Both the position numbers and the translations under genes were made by a program. Positions 32,049 through 40,594 of a DNA stretch of 64,000 nucleotides are shown here, one piece after another (position 1 is the stretch's first letter; every line of letters starts with the position of its first letter). This stretch comes from Flemingiibacterium sp045578725 (GTDB lineage: Bacteria; Bacillota; Clostridia; Oscillospirales; CAG-272), in the NCBI GenBank assembly GCA_045578725.1, contig JAZNKS010000050.1, forward strand, positions 1-64,000, written 5' to 3'. Under the pieces are notes generated by a model. The model was given only the letters and a program-made list of their open reading frames with translations, was not told the origin of the DNA and searched no databases.

Positions 32049-33371
32049 ATGAGTCTGAAAAGTGTAAACAAGCCCGAGACCAATGTGGTCGAAATTGAAT
32101 TCACCGCCGACAAGGCGACCTTCGATGCCGCTGTCATGAAGGCGTACAAGAAGAATGTCAAGAGCATTCAGATCCCCGGCTTCCGCAAGGGCAAGGCTCC
32201 CAAGCACATCATCGAGAAGATGTACGGCAAGGGCGTATTCTATGACGATGCTCTGAACGACATCGCTCCTGCCGCTTATGAGGATGCCATGAAGGATCAG
32301 GATTTCAAGATCGTTTCCCAGCCGGAATTCGATGTTGTATCCATCGACGACGAGGGTGTTACCTTCAAGGCAAAGTTCTATGTAAAGCCTGAGGTTGCCA
32401 TTGCCGACTATCTCGGCATCCCGGTTACCAAAACTGTCCGTGAGGCTACCGATGCCGAGGCAGATGCCGAAATCGAGCAGACCCGCTCCCGCAATTCCCG
32501 CCAGATCGAGATCAATGACCGTGCCGCCCAGATGGGCGATATCACCGTCATCGACTTCGACGGCTATGTAGATGACACTCCCTTCGAGGGCGGCAAGTCC
32601 GAGAAGTACAACCTGACCCTCGGCTCCGGCCAGTTCATCCCCGGCTTCGAGGAGCAGATCGTCGGCAAGAATATCGGCGATGAGTTCGATGTCAACGTAA
32701 CCTTCCCCGAGGAGTACCATGCCAAGGAGCTTGCCGGCAAGCCCGCCGTATTCAAGTGCAAGCTGCATGAGATCAAGTTCAACGAGCTTCCCGAGCTTGA
32801 CGATGAGTTCGCAAAGGATGTTTCCGAATTTGACACGCTGGCTGAATACAAGGCCGATGTTAAGGCAAAAATTCAGGACAGATACAACAAGAATGCTGAC
32901 AGCGAAATCGAAGAGCAGCTGATCAACGCTCTCATCGAGAAGCTGGAGGCTGAAATCCCGCAGCCTATGTTCGATGCCGAAACCGAGAACTTCGTCCGCG
33001 ACTTCGACAACCGTCTGCGTATGCAGGGACTCGATCTCAATACCTACTTCAAGTACACCGGCCTCGATCTGGATGCTATGCGCAAGCAGATGGCTCCCCA
33101 GGCAGAGCGTCAGGTCAAGACCCGTCTGGCTCTCGAGAAGATCGTTGAGCTGGAGAAGATCGTTCCCTCCGAGGAGGAGATCAACGAGGAGTTCGACCGC
33201 ATCGCCAAGGCTTACAACATGGAGCTGGACAAGGTGAAGGAAATGGTCGATCTGGCTATGGTTACCGCCGATGTTTCCGTCAAGAAGGCTGTTGATCTGG
33301 TCAAGGAAAAGGCTGTCGTTACCGAGAAGGCATACGAGGAGCCCAAGGCTGAGGAAGACAAGGCAGAATAA
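32049..33371 (+). CDS. tig: Trigger factor, ribosome-bound chaperone and prolyl isomerase
   Basis: 440 aa. Three domains: N-terminal ribosome-binding domain with the GFRKGKAPK signature (about 40-48), FKBP-type isomerase (about 150-240; VIDFDGYVDDTPFEGG and FIPGFEEQIVGKNIGDE), and a long helical, charged C-terminal chaperone domain. TGGAGGA ribosome site. ORF upstream of 32049 is not coding. First in the classic tig-clpP-clpX order, so folding and degradation of new proteins are controlled together. Confidence 0.96.
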   Translation: MSLKSVNKPETNVVEIEFTADKATFDAAVMKAYKKNVKSIQIPGFRKGKAPKHIIEKMYGKGVFYDDALNDIAPAAYEDAMKDQDFKIVSQPEFDVVSIDDEGVTFKAKFYVKPEVAIADYLGIPVTKTVREATDAEADAEIEQTRSRNSRQIEINDRAAQMGDITVIDFDGYVDDTPFEGGKSEKYNLTLGSGQFIPGFEEQIVGKNIGDEFDVNVTFPEEYHAKELAGKPAVFKCKLHEIKFNELPELDDEFAKDVSEFDTLAEYKADVKAKIQDRYNKNADSEIEEQLINALIEKLEAEIPQPMFDAETENFVRDFDNRLRMQGLDLNTYFKYTGLDLDAMRKQMAPQAERQVKTRLALEKIVELEKIVPSEEEINEEFDRIAKAYNMELDKVKEMVDLAMVTADVSVKKAVDLVKEKAVVTEKAYEEPKAEEDKAE

Positions 33372-33403
33372 TTCCCGGCAAATCATCAAAGTAAACACAG
33401 CAG

Positions 33404-33442
33404 GTGGGCGGGCGGAGGCCGATTTCGGTCACGGTCGCCCAC
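33404..33442 (+). other. Hairpin between tig and clpP
   Basis: GTGGGCG (33404-33410) pairs with CGCCCAC (33436-33442). No T-run follows, so it is more likely a processing or stability element than a terminator. Confidence 0.5.
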
Positions 33443-33479
33443 TTGGAATCTATCATTACTGAAAGGTGGACGATTCTTT

Positions 33480-34070
33480 ATGGCACTGGTACCAATGGTT
33501 GTGGAGCAGACCGTTCGCGGCGAGCGCTCCTACGATATTTACTCCCGTCTTCTGAATGACCGCATCGTCTTTTTAGCCGATGAAGTCAATGATACAACCG
33601 CATCTCTTGTCGTTGCCCAGCTGCTTTTCCTGGAAGCGCAGGATCCCGACAAGGACATCAGCCTGTATATCAACAGCCCCGGCGGATCCATTTCGGCCGG
33701 CATGGCAATCTATGACACGATGAATTTCATCAAGTGCGATGTTTCCACGATCTGCATCGGCATGGCCGCAAGTATGGGTGCCTTCCTGCTGGCCGCCGGC
33801 GCCAAGGGCAAGCGTCTTGCACTCCCCAACAGCGAGATCATGATCCATCAGCCCCTTCTCGGCGGTCTGCAGGGTCAGGCCTCCGACATCAAGATCCACG
33901 CCGATCACATCATCCGTATCCGCGAGCGCATGAACACCATTCTTGCCGAGCGCACCGGCCAGACGGTTGAGCAGATCGAAAAGGATACCAACCGGGACAA
34001 CTTTCTCACCGCCGATCAGGCCTGTGCATACGGACTGATCGACAAGGTCATCACCAAGAGAGAACACTGA
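33480..34070 (+). CDS. clpP: ATP-dependent Clp protease proteolytic subunit
   Basis: 196 aa. Serine protease that forms the 14-mer chamber with ClpX. Catalytic Ser98 (GMAASMGAFLL), His123 (IMIHQP) and Asp173 (RDNF) are in place, along with YINSPGGS. Starts MALVPMVVEQTVRGERSYDIYSRLL as normal ClpP, with only the first Met as propeptide candidate. GAAAGGTGG ribosome site. 19 bp before clpX. Confidence 0.97.
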   Translation: MALVPMVVEQTVRGERSYDIYSRLLNDRIVFLADEVNDTTASLVVAQLLFLEAQDPDKDISLYINSPGGSISAGMAIYDTMNFIKCDVSTICIGMAASMGAFLLAAGAKGKRLALPNSEIMIHQPLLGGLQGQASDIKIHADHIIRIRERMNTILAERTGQTVEQIEKDTNRDNFLTADQACAYGLIDKVITKREH

Positions 34071-34089
34071 TTGCGGGACTGTTACAATT

Positions 34090-35403
34090 ATGCCGAACAA
34101 CTCCAAGAATAAAAACAACAATCTGAAGTGCTGCTCCTTCTGCGGCCGCGACGAAACCCAGGTTGAATTTCTCATTCCCTCGCCGACCGGCGTGACCATC
34201 TGCGACAACTGCATCGAGGCCTGCAACCAGATCATCTACGATCATGAGCAGATGATGCAGGAAACCGAGGAGCTTTCGCTGGAAACCCTCCCGAAGCCCC
34301 AGGAAATCAAGGCCATGCTCGATGAATATGTCATCGGACAGGATGCCGCCAAGAAGGTTCTGGCTGTATCGGTCTACAATCACTACAAGCGCATCCTCGG
34401 CATCGCCAAGCCGGCCCAGCGCCGCGGCCGCCGCATGGCCGCCAAGACAGAAAAGCCGGCCGACGATGTGGAAATCCAGAAGAGCAACGTTCTTCTCATC
34501 GGCTCCACCGGTGTCGGCAAGACTTATCTTGCCCAGACGCTGGCCAAAGCGCTGAAGGTTCCCTTCGCCATCGCCGATGCCACCACGCTGACCGAAGCCG
34601 GTTATGTGGGCGAGGATGTGGAAAATATCCTGCTCCGTCTGATTCAGGCCGCCGATTTCGATATCGAGCGCGCCGAAAAGGGCATCATCTATATCGATGA
34701 AATCGACAAGATCTCCCGCAAGAGCGAAAACCGCTCGATCACCCGCGACGTTTCCGGCGAGGGCGTTCAGCAGGCTCTTTTGAAGATCCTTGAGGGCACG
34801 GTGTCCAACGTTCCTCCGCAGGGCGGCCGCAAGCATCCGAATCAGGAGTTCATCCAGATCAACACGGAGAACATCCTCTTCATCTGCGGCGGCGCCTTTG
34901 ATAAGCTGGAGGATCTGATTGCCGAGCGCAAGGGAAGCACTATGGTCGGCTTCCAGAGCGACATCAAGGGCAAGGAAGAAAAGCTGAAGGCCGGCGTTTA
35001 CCGCGATGTAACACCGCACGATATCGTCAAATACGGTCTGATTCCCGAGCTGGTCGGCCGTCTGCCGGTCATCGTTGCGCTGGACGGTCTGGATGAAGCC
35101 GCGCTGACACGGATTCTCACCGAGCCGAAGAACGCGCTGGTCAAGCAGTACACCAAGCTGGTCGGCATGGACGGTGCCGTCCTCGAATTTGAGGAGGATG
35201 CCGTCAAAGCCATCGCACGTCTGGCGATCGAACGCAATACCGGTGCCCGTGGTCTGCGCGCGATCATCGAGGATATCATGACCGATATCATGTACGATAT
35301 CCCCTCCCGCACAGATGTCAAAAAGGTAATCATCACCGAGGCCGCGGTCAAAAAGCAGGCACAGCCGCTTTATGTCACCGACGCGCCCGCAATCAACGCA
35401 TAA
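34090..35403 (+). CDS. clpX: Clp protease ATP-binding subunit ClpX
   Basis: 437 aa. AAA+ unfoldase that feeds ClpP. N-terminal zinc domain with CSFC and CDNC (about 15-40), Walker A GSTGVGKT, Walker B IIYIDEID, pore loop GYVGEDVEN, sensor/arginine region ITRDVSGEGVQQ and a C-terminal GARGLRAIIE block. The ClpP-docking loop, IGF in most ClpX, reads VGF here (MVGFQSD). Ribosome site upstream of the ATG is weak, suggesting coupling to clpP. Confidence 0.96.
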   Translation: MPNNSKNKNNNLKCCSFCGRDETQVEFLIPSPTGVTICDNCIEACNQIIYDHEQMMQETEELSLETLPKPQEIKAMLDEYVIGQDAAKKVLAVSVYNHYKRILGIAKPAQRRGRRMAAKTEKPADDVEIQKSNVLLIGSTGVGKTYLAQTLAKALKVPFAIADATTLTEAGYVGEDVENILLRLIQAADFDIERAEKGIIYIDEIDKISRKSENRSITRDVSGEGVQQALLKILEGTVSNVPPQGGRKHPNQEFIQINTENILFICGGAFDKLEDLIAERKGSTMVGFQSDIKGKEEKLKAGVYRDVTPHDIVKYGLIPELVGRLPVIVALDGLDEAALTRILTEPKNALVKQYTKLVGMDGAVLEFEEDAVKAIARLAIERNTGARGLRAIIEDIMTDIMYDIPSRTDVKKVIITEAAVKKQAQPLYVTDAPAINA

Positions 35404-35412
35404 AACCGATCC

Positions 35413-35451
35413 CGCAGGAATTGCCGCCCGGTAATTCCTGCGTTCGGATTT
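35413..35451 (+). terminator. Terminator-like hairpin after clpX
   Basis: Perfect 10-bp stem (35413-35422 with 35433-35442), then TTCGG and five T, so termination may be incomplete. Confidence 0.6.
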
Positions 35452-35479
35452 TTGCCCATCCGGGCGGAGGAACATGAAT

Positions 35480-35935
35480 ATGGCAAAAACGGAAATCACC
35501 AATATGGTTATGCTCCACGATCCCGCCACCGATGAAGTGGTGGTCATTGATCGGCTTCGCTCCTGGTGCGGCATCGCCTTCCCCGGCGGCCATCTGGAGG
35601 ACGGCGAGAGCATTTATGACAGCGCGGTCCGCGAAATCCGCGAGGAAACCGGCCTGACGGTCGGCTCGCTGATCCCCTGCGGCTTTGTTCATTGGTTCAA
35701 CAACCAAACCGGCGACCGCTATTTTACTTATTTCTTCAAGACCTCCGATTTTTCCGGGACGATGATCGACGGAACCGAGGAAGGACGGGTCTTCCGCGTA
35801 CCGCTTTCCAAGCTTCCGTCCATGAATCTATCGTCCAATATGGAAAACTATCTGCCGATGTTCACCGAGGGCCGGTATTCGGAGCTGTTCTGCTCCTGGA
35901 ATGAAGAAGAATACGGGCCGCTCTGCTACCGCTGA
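35480..35935 (+). CDS. NUDIX hydrolase, 8-oxo-dGTP diphosphatase-like
   Basis: 151 aa (153 if ATG 35474 is used; GGAGG spacing favours 35480). The Nudix box runs from GGHLEDGES to REIREETGL (about 40-62) with all Glu residues in place. VVVIDRLRSWCGIAFPGGH before it and the C-terminal FCSWNEEEYG are typical of the MutT/YtkD-like group of Bacillota. Hydrolyses a nucleoside diphosphate derivative, perhaps oxidised dGTP. Cytoplasmic. Probably shares read-through from clpX. Confidence 0.87.
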   Translation: MAKTEITNMVMLHDPATDEVVVIDRLRSWCGIAFPGGHLEDGESIYDSAVREIREETGLTVGSLIPCGFVHWFNNQTGDRYFTYFFKTSDFSGTMIDGTEEGRVFRVPLSKLPSMNLSSNMENYLPMFTEGRYSELFCSWNEEEYGPLCYR

Positions 35936-35972
35936 AGGACGCACAACAATCTGTGAAAGGACGGTTTTGCCG

Positions 35973-36353
35973 ATGGGACACAAGCTTGCTGTTGGCTGTC
36001 TGACAGTCTTTCTGATTCTGGCCGCCCTCGCTGCCATCTTTTCCGGCTTGTTGGTTTACGCATCCGAATACAGGGTGACGGAAATCGACCGCGAAGCCTC
36101 ACCGGGCGGGCAGTACATCGCCGTATTTCAGATGATCGGCGAGCCGAAATGGCCCTTCGGACCGGTCAAGGGCCGCGTGATTATCCGCCGCGCGGACGGA
36201 CAGACCATCTCCAAAGAAACACATACGATCTTTAATGACGGTGCCGGCTTACATGAGAGCGGCTGGACGCTCGAATGGCGGGCTGATTCCGTAAAGATTA
36301 CGCTGAATGGCGGCGAATCCGAGGACATCGTATACAGCGTTCCGCTGAAATAG
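35973..36353 (+). CDS. Small membrane-anchored protein of unknown function
   Basis: 126 aa. One N-terminal membrane helix (about 5-28) and an outside beta-rich domain that opens ASPGGQYIAVFQMIGEPKWPFGP, similar in style to DUF5412-like proteins, and closes DIVYSVPLK. No lipobox or catalytic motif. GAAAGGA upstream; TTG at 35967 would add two residues. 37 bp after the NUDIX gene and before a shared terminator. Confidence 0.65.
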   Translation: MGHKLAVGCLTVFLILAALAAIFSGLLVYASEYRVTEIDREASPGGQYIAVFQMIGEPKWPFGPVKGRVIIRRADGQTISKETHTIFNDGAGLHESGWTLEWRADSVKITLNGGESEDIVYSVPLK

Positions 36354-36354
36354 C

Positions 36355-36389
36355 AAAAAAAGAGCATCACCTGCGTGATGCTCTTTTTG
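36355..36389. terminator. Bidirectional terminator between the membrane-protein gene and fusA2
   Basis: 10-bp perfect stem (36361-36370 with 36375-36384) with A-run before and T-run after; serves both converging genes. Confidence 0.9.
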
Positions 36390-36399
36390 ATTTATGCAA

Positions 36400-38472
36400 T
36401 TACTGTGCGGCCTTTGCTTCGTCGATGATCTTCTGAGCCACGTTGGAGGGAACCTCTTCGTAGCGCTCATAATAGAAGGTGAAGGATCCGCGGCCCTGCG
36501 TGGAGGCACGGAGCGCGATCGGATAGTCCATCATTTCAGCCTTCGGAACCTCAGCCTGAACAACGGTATAGCCCTTCTTTTCGTGGGAAGCTTCCATACC
36601 GAGCACACGTCCGCGGCGCTTATTCAGATCGCCGATTACGTCGCCAACCATATTGTCGGGAACGAGGCAGTTCAGCGTACCGATCGGCTCAAGCAGAACC
36701 GGTGCAGCCTTCGGAATACCATCCTTGTATGCGAGGCTTGCGGCCATCTTGAAGGACATTTCCGAGGAGTCAACATCGTGATACGAGCCATCGTACAGAT
36801 TGGCGGACAGCTTAACCATGGGATAACCGGCCAGAACGCCCTTCTGCATAGCTTCCTGCAGGCCCTTTTCAACGGCCGGGAAGAAGCCCTTCGGTACGGC
36901 ACCGCCGACAACGCTCTCGGTGAAGGTCAGACCGTCCGCTTCGCCGGGGCCGAACTTAATACGTACATGACCGTACTGACCGTGACCGCCGGACTGCTTC
37001 TTATGCTTGCCTTCCGCTTCGACCGTCTTCTTGATGGTTTCGCGGTAAGCGATCTTCGGCTTTTCCAGAACAACCGAGGTGCCGAAGCGGTTCTTCAGCT
37101 TGGCAACCACAACGTCCAGATGCATATCGCCGATACCCGACAGCAGGAGCTGTGCGGTTTCCGCGTTGTTCTCGTAACGGATGGTCAGATCCTCTTCCAG
37201 CAGCTTGGTGATGCCGGAGGAAATCTTATCTTCGTCGCCCTTGGCCTGCGGCTTGATGGCCTGCGTCATGAAGGGCTCGGGGAATTCAATACCCTTGTAA
37301 CGGATATCCTCGGCGGATGCGGTCAGCGTATCGCCGGTATTGACGGCGTTCAGCTTGGCGGTCATACCGATATCGCCGCAGCAGAGTGCTTCGACTTCGG
37401 TCTGCTTCTTGCCGCGGATGGTGTAGATGTGCGCCATCTTTTCAACACTTCCGTTGGCGGTGTTGCGCAGGGTCATATCGCGCTTCAGCTCACCGTTCAG
37501 AACCTTGAAGAAGGACATCTTGCCGACGAACGGGTCTGCAACGGTCTTAAAGACCAGCAGGGAGGTTTCGCCCTCGGGATCGATTTCCTTTTCATCCTCG
37601 CCGTCCGGCGTCACAATAATCTCGGTCTTGCGGGCGGTCGGACGCGGGAAGGAGTTCGCAATGGCATCCATAACAGCGGTAACGCCCCACATCTTGGTGG
37701 CGGAGCCACAGAATACCGGCACGATTTCGCCGTTGATGATGCCGTCATGAACGGCATTCATGGCTTCGTTGTAGGTGATCGGCTCTTCGTTGAAGAACTT
37801 ATCCATCAGATCGTCGCTGGTCTGCGCGATCGATTCATAGAGCATATTGCGGTAATCGTAGGCGATTTCCTTGAATTCCTCCGGAATCTCAGAAACCATG
37901 TTGGAGCCGGTCTTATCATAGACCTCGGCCTTCATATCGATCAGGTTCAAAAAGCCGATAACCTTGTCGCCCTCGATCATCGGGATGAGCAGCGGGCAGA
38001 CGGTGACACCAAACTTATCGCGCAGAGCATCGAATACCTTCTTGAAACGGGCTTCGCCGTCGTCAAAGCGGTTGATGAAGAAGGCCTTCGGAATGCCTTC
38101 CTTTTCAGCATAGTCCCAGGCAAGCTCCGTGCCGACCTCAACGCCGCTGCGGCCGTCAACAACGATCAGGGCGCTGTCGGCAACACGGACTCCCTCCAGC
38201 ACTTCACCCGAGAAATCGAGGTAGCCGGGGGTATCGAGAATGTTGATCTTGCTGTCCTGCCATGCCAGCGGTGCAACCGTGGTGGAAAGCGAGAAGCCGC
38301 GCTTGATTTCTTCGGCGTCATAGTCGCTTACGGTATTTCCCTCAGGAGTTTTGCCGAGACGATCGGTTGCTTTAGAAAGATACAGCATCGCCTCACAAAG
38401 AGAGGTTTTACCGCTTCCTCCGTGTCCCATCAGGCATACGTTGCGGATACTTTTGGTGTTGATCTTGTCCAT
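36400..38472 (-). CDS. Elongation factor G-like GTPase, second (EF-G2) type
   Basis: 690 aa with the five-domain EF-G plan. G1 is MGHGGSGKTSL, not GHVDHGKTT as in canonical FusA; G3 is ILDTPGYLDF; G4 is NRFD instead of NKMD. Domain IV carries KKQSGGHGQYGHVRI and GGAVPKGFFPAVEKGLQEAM, and domain V ends around LRASTQGRGSFTFYYERYEEVP. The variant G motifs are typical of the second EF-G of Clostridia and relatives, whose exact job (back-up translocation or stress) is not settled. Not linked to ribosomal genes here, which also speaks against the housekeeping copy. Confidence 0.9.
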   Translation of the reverse strand: MDKINTKSIRNVCLMGHGGSGKTSLCEAMLYLSKATDRLGKTPEGNTVSDYDAEEIKRGFSLSTTVAPLAWQDSKINILDTPGYLDFSGEVLEGVRVADSALIVVDGRSGVEVGTELAWDYAEKEGIPKAFFINRFDDGEARFKKVFDALRDKFGVTVCPLLIPMIEGDKVIGFLNLIDMKAEVYDKTGSNMVSEIPEEFKEIAYDYRNMLYESIAQTSDDLMDKFFNEEPITYNEAMNAVHDGIINGEIVPVFCGSATKMWGVTAVMDAIANSFPRPTARKTEIIVTPDGEDEKEIDPEGETSLLVFKTVADPFVGKMSFFKVLNGELKRDMTLRNTANGSVEKMAHIYTIRGKKQTEVEALCCGDIGMTAKLNAVNTGDTLTASAEDIRYKGIEFPEPFMTQAIKPQAKGDEDKISSGITKLLEEDLTIRYENNAETAQLLLSGIGDMHLDVVVAKLKNRFGTSVVLEKPKIAYRETIKKTVEAEGKHKKQSGGHGQYGHVRIKFGPGEADGLTFTESVVGGAVPKGFFPAVEKGLQEAMQKGVLAGYPMVKLSANLYDGSYHDVDSSEMSFKMAASLAYKDGIPKAAPVLLEPIGTLNCLVPDNMVGDVIGDLNKRRGRVLGMEASHEKKGYTVVQAEVPKAEMMDYPIALRASTQGRGSFTFYYERYEEVPSNVAQKIIDEAKAAQ

Positions 38473-38598
38473 TGTAGTGTTCTCCTTTTCTTGTATAATA
38501 GGGAATGACCGTCCTTGGTAGGATCAGGGCCATATAAATGCGAATCAGAATTGGCAATCGGCGGGGATGCAGATCATTCAACATCTGATCTCTTTTTT

Positions 38599-38627
38599 AT
38601 TATACAATAAATAAAAGGATTTTGCAA
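38599..38627 (-). promoter_or_regulatory. Promoter of the EF-G2 gene
   Basis: On the minus strand TTGCAA (38622-38627), 17 bp, TATAAT (38599-38604). Leader of about 120 nt before the ATG at 38472; no known riboswitch seen in it. Confidence 0.8.
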
Positions 38628-38674
38628 GGGTTTTCGGACAAAAATCCTTTGGCGCAGGTGTAGAAAATGCGCTG

Positions 38675-38703
38675 ATAATTTTGTGCAGGGTGCACAAAAT
38701 TAT
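38675..38703. terminator. Long perfect palindrome at the end of the radical SAM gene
   Basis: 13-bp arms (38675-38687 and 38691-38703) with a 3-base loop; the gene's stop codon lies inside. No separate T-run, but the arms contain TTTT. May serve as terminator or as a mRNA end. Confidence 0.6.
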
Positions 38704-39659
38704 TCAAAAAAACGCCCCTGCCAAGTTTTACGATCGTAGAATATGCGATCAACGGCATTCATCACCGTCAGCTTTTTCCGGCTCCAGAGGGGAGCAACCA
38801 GCGCCGATCCCATCCCATCTCCGGTCACCCGGCCGATCACTGTGCGGGGCGGCATCCGCTCCAGCTGGCGGACCACCAGACCGGCATATTCCTCAAGCTC
38901 CATGCACCGCACGCCGCCGGCGCGGTACTCCTCACAGAGCCGCGTGCCCTCGATGACATGGAGCAGATGGAGCTTGAGCTGATCGGGACGGAGGGCGGCC
39001 GCCCCGATGGCATTTTCCATCATATCCGCATCCGTTTCGCCGGGGAGGCCGTTGATCAGATGGATGGCTATTGCTATCTTCTCCGATGCCGCCCGCAGCC
39101 GGCGATAGCCGTCCAGAAACTGCGCATAGGTGTGTCCGCGGTTGATGCGGCGGGCTGTATCATCGTGGACAGTCTGAAGCCCCAGCTCCACCGTGAGAAA
39201 GGTCCGTTCGGCCAGCTCGGCCAGAAGCTCGCAGACATCCCCGGGCAGACAGTCGGCCCGGGTGGCGATGCTCAGCCCGACAATTCCGGGAAAGGCGAGC
39301 GCTTCTTCAAATTTCGTCCGGAGCACCGATACCGGCGCATATGTGTTGGTGAAGGCCTGAAAATAGGCGATTCCCAGCGAATCGGCCCATTTTTCGGACA
39401 TAACGGCCCGCATCTGTTCCAGCTGTGCCCGCACCGGAAGAGAGCGGTCGGCGCAGAAATCACCGGATCCGCGTGCCGAGCAGTAGGTACAGCCGCCGGT
39501 GCCGCAGGTTCCGTCCCGGTTGGGGCAGGTGAAGCCGCCATCGATGGGCAGCTTGGCGCATTTTCGGCCGAATTTCTGCCGCATGAAATAATCGTAGGTA
39601 TAATAGCGCTTATTGGAATCGCTGTAAGGAAAGGGATTGGTATCCGCCTGCTTTGTCAT
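38700..39659 (-). CDS. Radical SAM protein of the YhcC/TIGR01212 type
   Basis: 319 aa from ATG 39659 (GGAGG upstream); the longer ORF would run through the tRNA terminator. YFMRQKFGRKCAKLPIDGGF then the cluster motif CPNRDG...CTYC (Cys spacing of this family, not CxxxCxxC). ATRADCLPG, ELGLQTVHDDTARRINRGHTY and HLINGLPGETDADM follow the barrel strands. Family function unsettled; some members are linked to tRNA or sulfur modification. Near tRNA-Gly, though this may be chance. Confidence 0.87.
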   Translation of the reverse strand: MTKQADTNPFPYSDSNKRYYTYDYFMRQKFGRKCAKLPIDGGFTCPNRDGTCGTGGCTYCSARGSGDFCADRSLPVRAQLEQMRAVMSEKWADSLGIAYFQAFTNTYAPVSVLRTKFEEALAFPGIVGLSIATRADCLPGDVCELLAELAERTFLTVELGLQTVHDDTARRINRGHTYAQFLDGYRRLRAASEKIAIAIHLINGLPGETDADMMENAIGAAALRPDQLKLHLLHVIEGTRLCEEYRAGGVRCMELEEYAGLVVRQLERMPPRTVIGRVTGDGMGSALVAPLWSRKKLTVMNAVDRIFYDRKTWQGRFFE

Positions 39660-39672
39660 TGCGGCCTCCTGT

Positions 39673-39705
39673 AAAAAAGAACCGCGCATCCGTCGGATGC
39701 GCGGT
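39673..39705 (-). terminator. Terminator of tRNA-Gly
   Basis: 11-bp stem (39681-39691 with 39695-39705), 3-base loop, and six T on the minus strand. Confidence 0.9.
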
Positions 39706-39710
39706 CAAAT

Positions 39711-39784
<74 letters not shown>

Positions 39785-39801
39785 TTATTTGGTACTTTTA
39801 T

Positions 39802-39830
39802 ATTATAGCACATGACATGGGATTTGTCAA
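39802..39830 (-). promoter_or_regulatory. Promoter of tRNA-Gly
   Basis: On the minus strand TTGACA (39825-39830), 17 bp, TATAAT (39802-39807); perfect consensus, as expected for a stable RNA. Confidence 0.9.
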
Positions 39831-39859
39831 GAGCTTTGCGCAATTTTTTCTGCGTCATC

Positions 39860-39888
39860 TTGACAAGCGTTTCGTTCTGTGCTATAAT
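39860..39888 (+). promoter_or_regulatory. Promoter of the GNAT gene
   Basis: TTGACA (39860-39865), 17 bp, TATAAT (39883-39888), divergent to the tRNA promoter. An ATG inside the -10 cannot be the start. Confidence 0.85.
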
Positions 39889-39913
39889 GAAAAAAACTTC
39901 TGTGAGGTATGTC

Positions 39914-40447
39914 ATGTCAAATCAGCCCCAGCTCCGCCTTCTGAATCTGGATCTTTCTGCCCTTCCCGAGCTGATCCTTCCCGAAGGGGTCACCCTCCAT
40001 AGCGAGCGAGAGGATTCACCGGAGGCCTGGTCCAGGATCATAGACGAGTCCTTCGGCTGTTCCTTCGACTATCAGAAAACCATCCGTGAAAGCCTCGGCT
40101 ACCGGCCCGAAGGCGTGCTCTTTCTCTCCCTTGACGGACGGGATGTGGCCACCACCACCGCCGTCGAGCACCGGGATTTTCCGGGATACGGGTGGATTCA
40201 CATGGTCGGTATTCACAGCGAGGCACGAGGCCGGGGACTGGCCCGCCCGATGGTTCTGGCCGCTATGTGGGAGCTGAAGCGCCGCGGCTTCACAAAAGTC
40301 GGTCTGACCACCGATGATTTCCGGATTCCTGCCATCCGCACCTATCTGGGTCTGGGCTTTAAGCCGCATATGTATCATTCCAGCCATCCCGAGCGCTGGA
40401 GGGCTGTTTTTGAGCAGATTGATGCGATGAAATCCGGCCGCATCTGA
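39914..40447 (+). CDS. GNAT-family N-acetyltransferase
   Basis: 177 aa from ATG 39914 with GTGAGG upstream. The acetyl-CoA loop is at HSEARGRGLARPMVLAAMWELKRRGF (Q/RxxGxG type, about 100-125), then VGLTTDDFRIPAIRTYLGLGFKP, the classic last strand and helix. An N-terminal part of about 45 residues belongs to the substrate side. Substrate unknown. Cytoplasmic and monocistronic between its own promoter and terminator. Confidence 0.9.
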   Translation: MSNQPQLRLLNLDLSALPELILPEGVTLHSEREDSPEAWSRIIDESFGCSFDYQKTIRESLGYRPEGVLFLSLDGRDVATTTAVEHRDFPGYGWIHMVGIHSEARGRGLARPMVLAAMWELKRRGFTKVGLTTDDFRIPAIRTYLGLGFKPHMYHSSHPERWRAVFEQIDAMKSGRI

Positions 40448-40454
40448 ATATCTC

Positions 40455-40485
40455 CCGATCCGGCACCTCCGGATCGGTTTTGTTT
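40455..40485 (+). terminator. Terminator of the GNAT gene
   Basis: CCGATCCGG (40455-40463) pairs with CCGGATCGG (40469-40477), then TTTTGTTT. Confidence 0.9.
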
Positions 40486-40547
40486 ACAGGGCAAACTGTT
40501 ATTTTACCAAAAGGACACATTTTTGAAACGATTTATAAACACCGGTT

Positions 40548-40556
40548 TGCTATACT
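40548..40556 (+). promoter_or_regulatory. Extended -10 promoter of the ABC exporter operon
   Basis: TGCTATACT gives an extended -10; no good -35. About 35 nt to the ATG at 40595. Confidence 0.55.
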
Positions 40557-40594
40557 GTATGGTATTGAAATTTTTATGATTGAAGGACACGCGA

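Noticed and set aside
31950..33398. 482-codon minus-strand open frame opposite tig
   Set aside because: Leu/Gly-rich antisense shadow of the trigger factor gene, which has a promoter and ribosome site.
36394..38508. 704-codon plus-strand open frame opposite EF-G2
   Set aside because: Antisense shadow; the minus-strand protein is a full-length EF-G with all G boxes.
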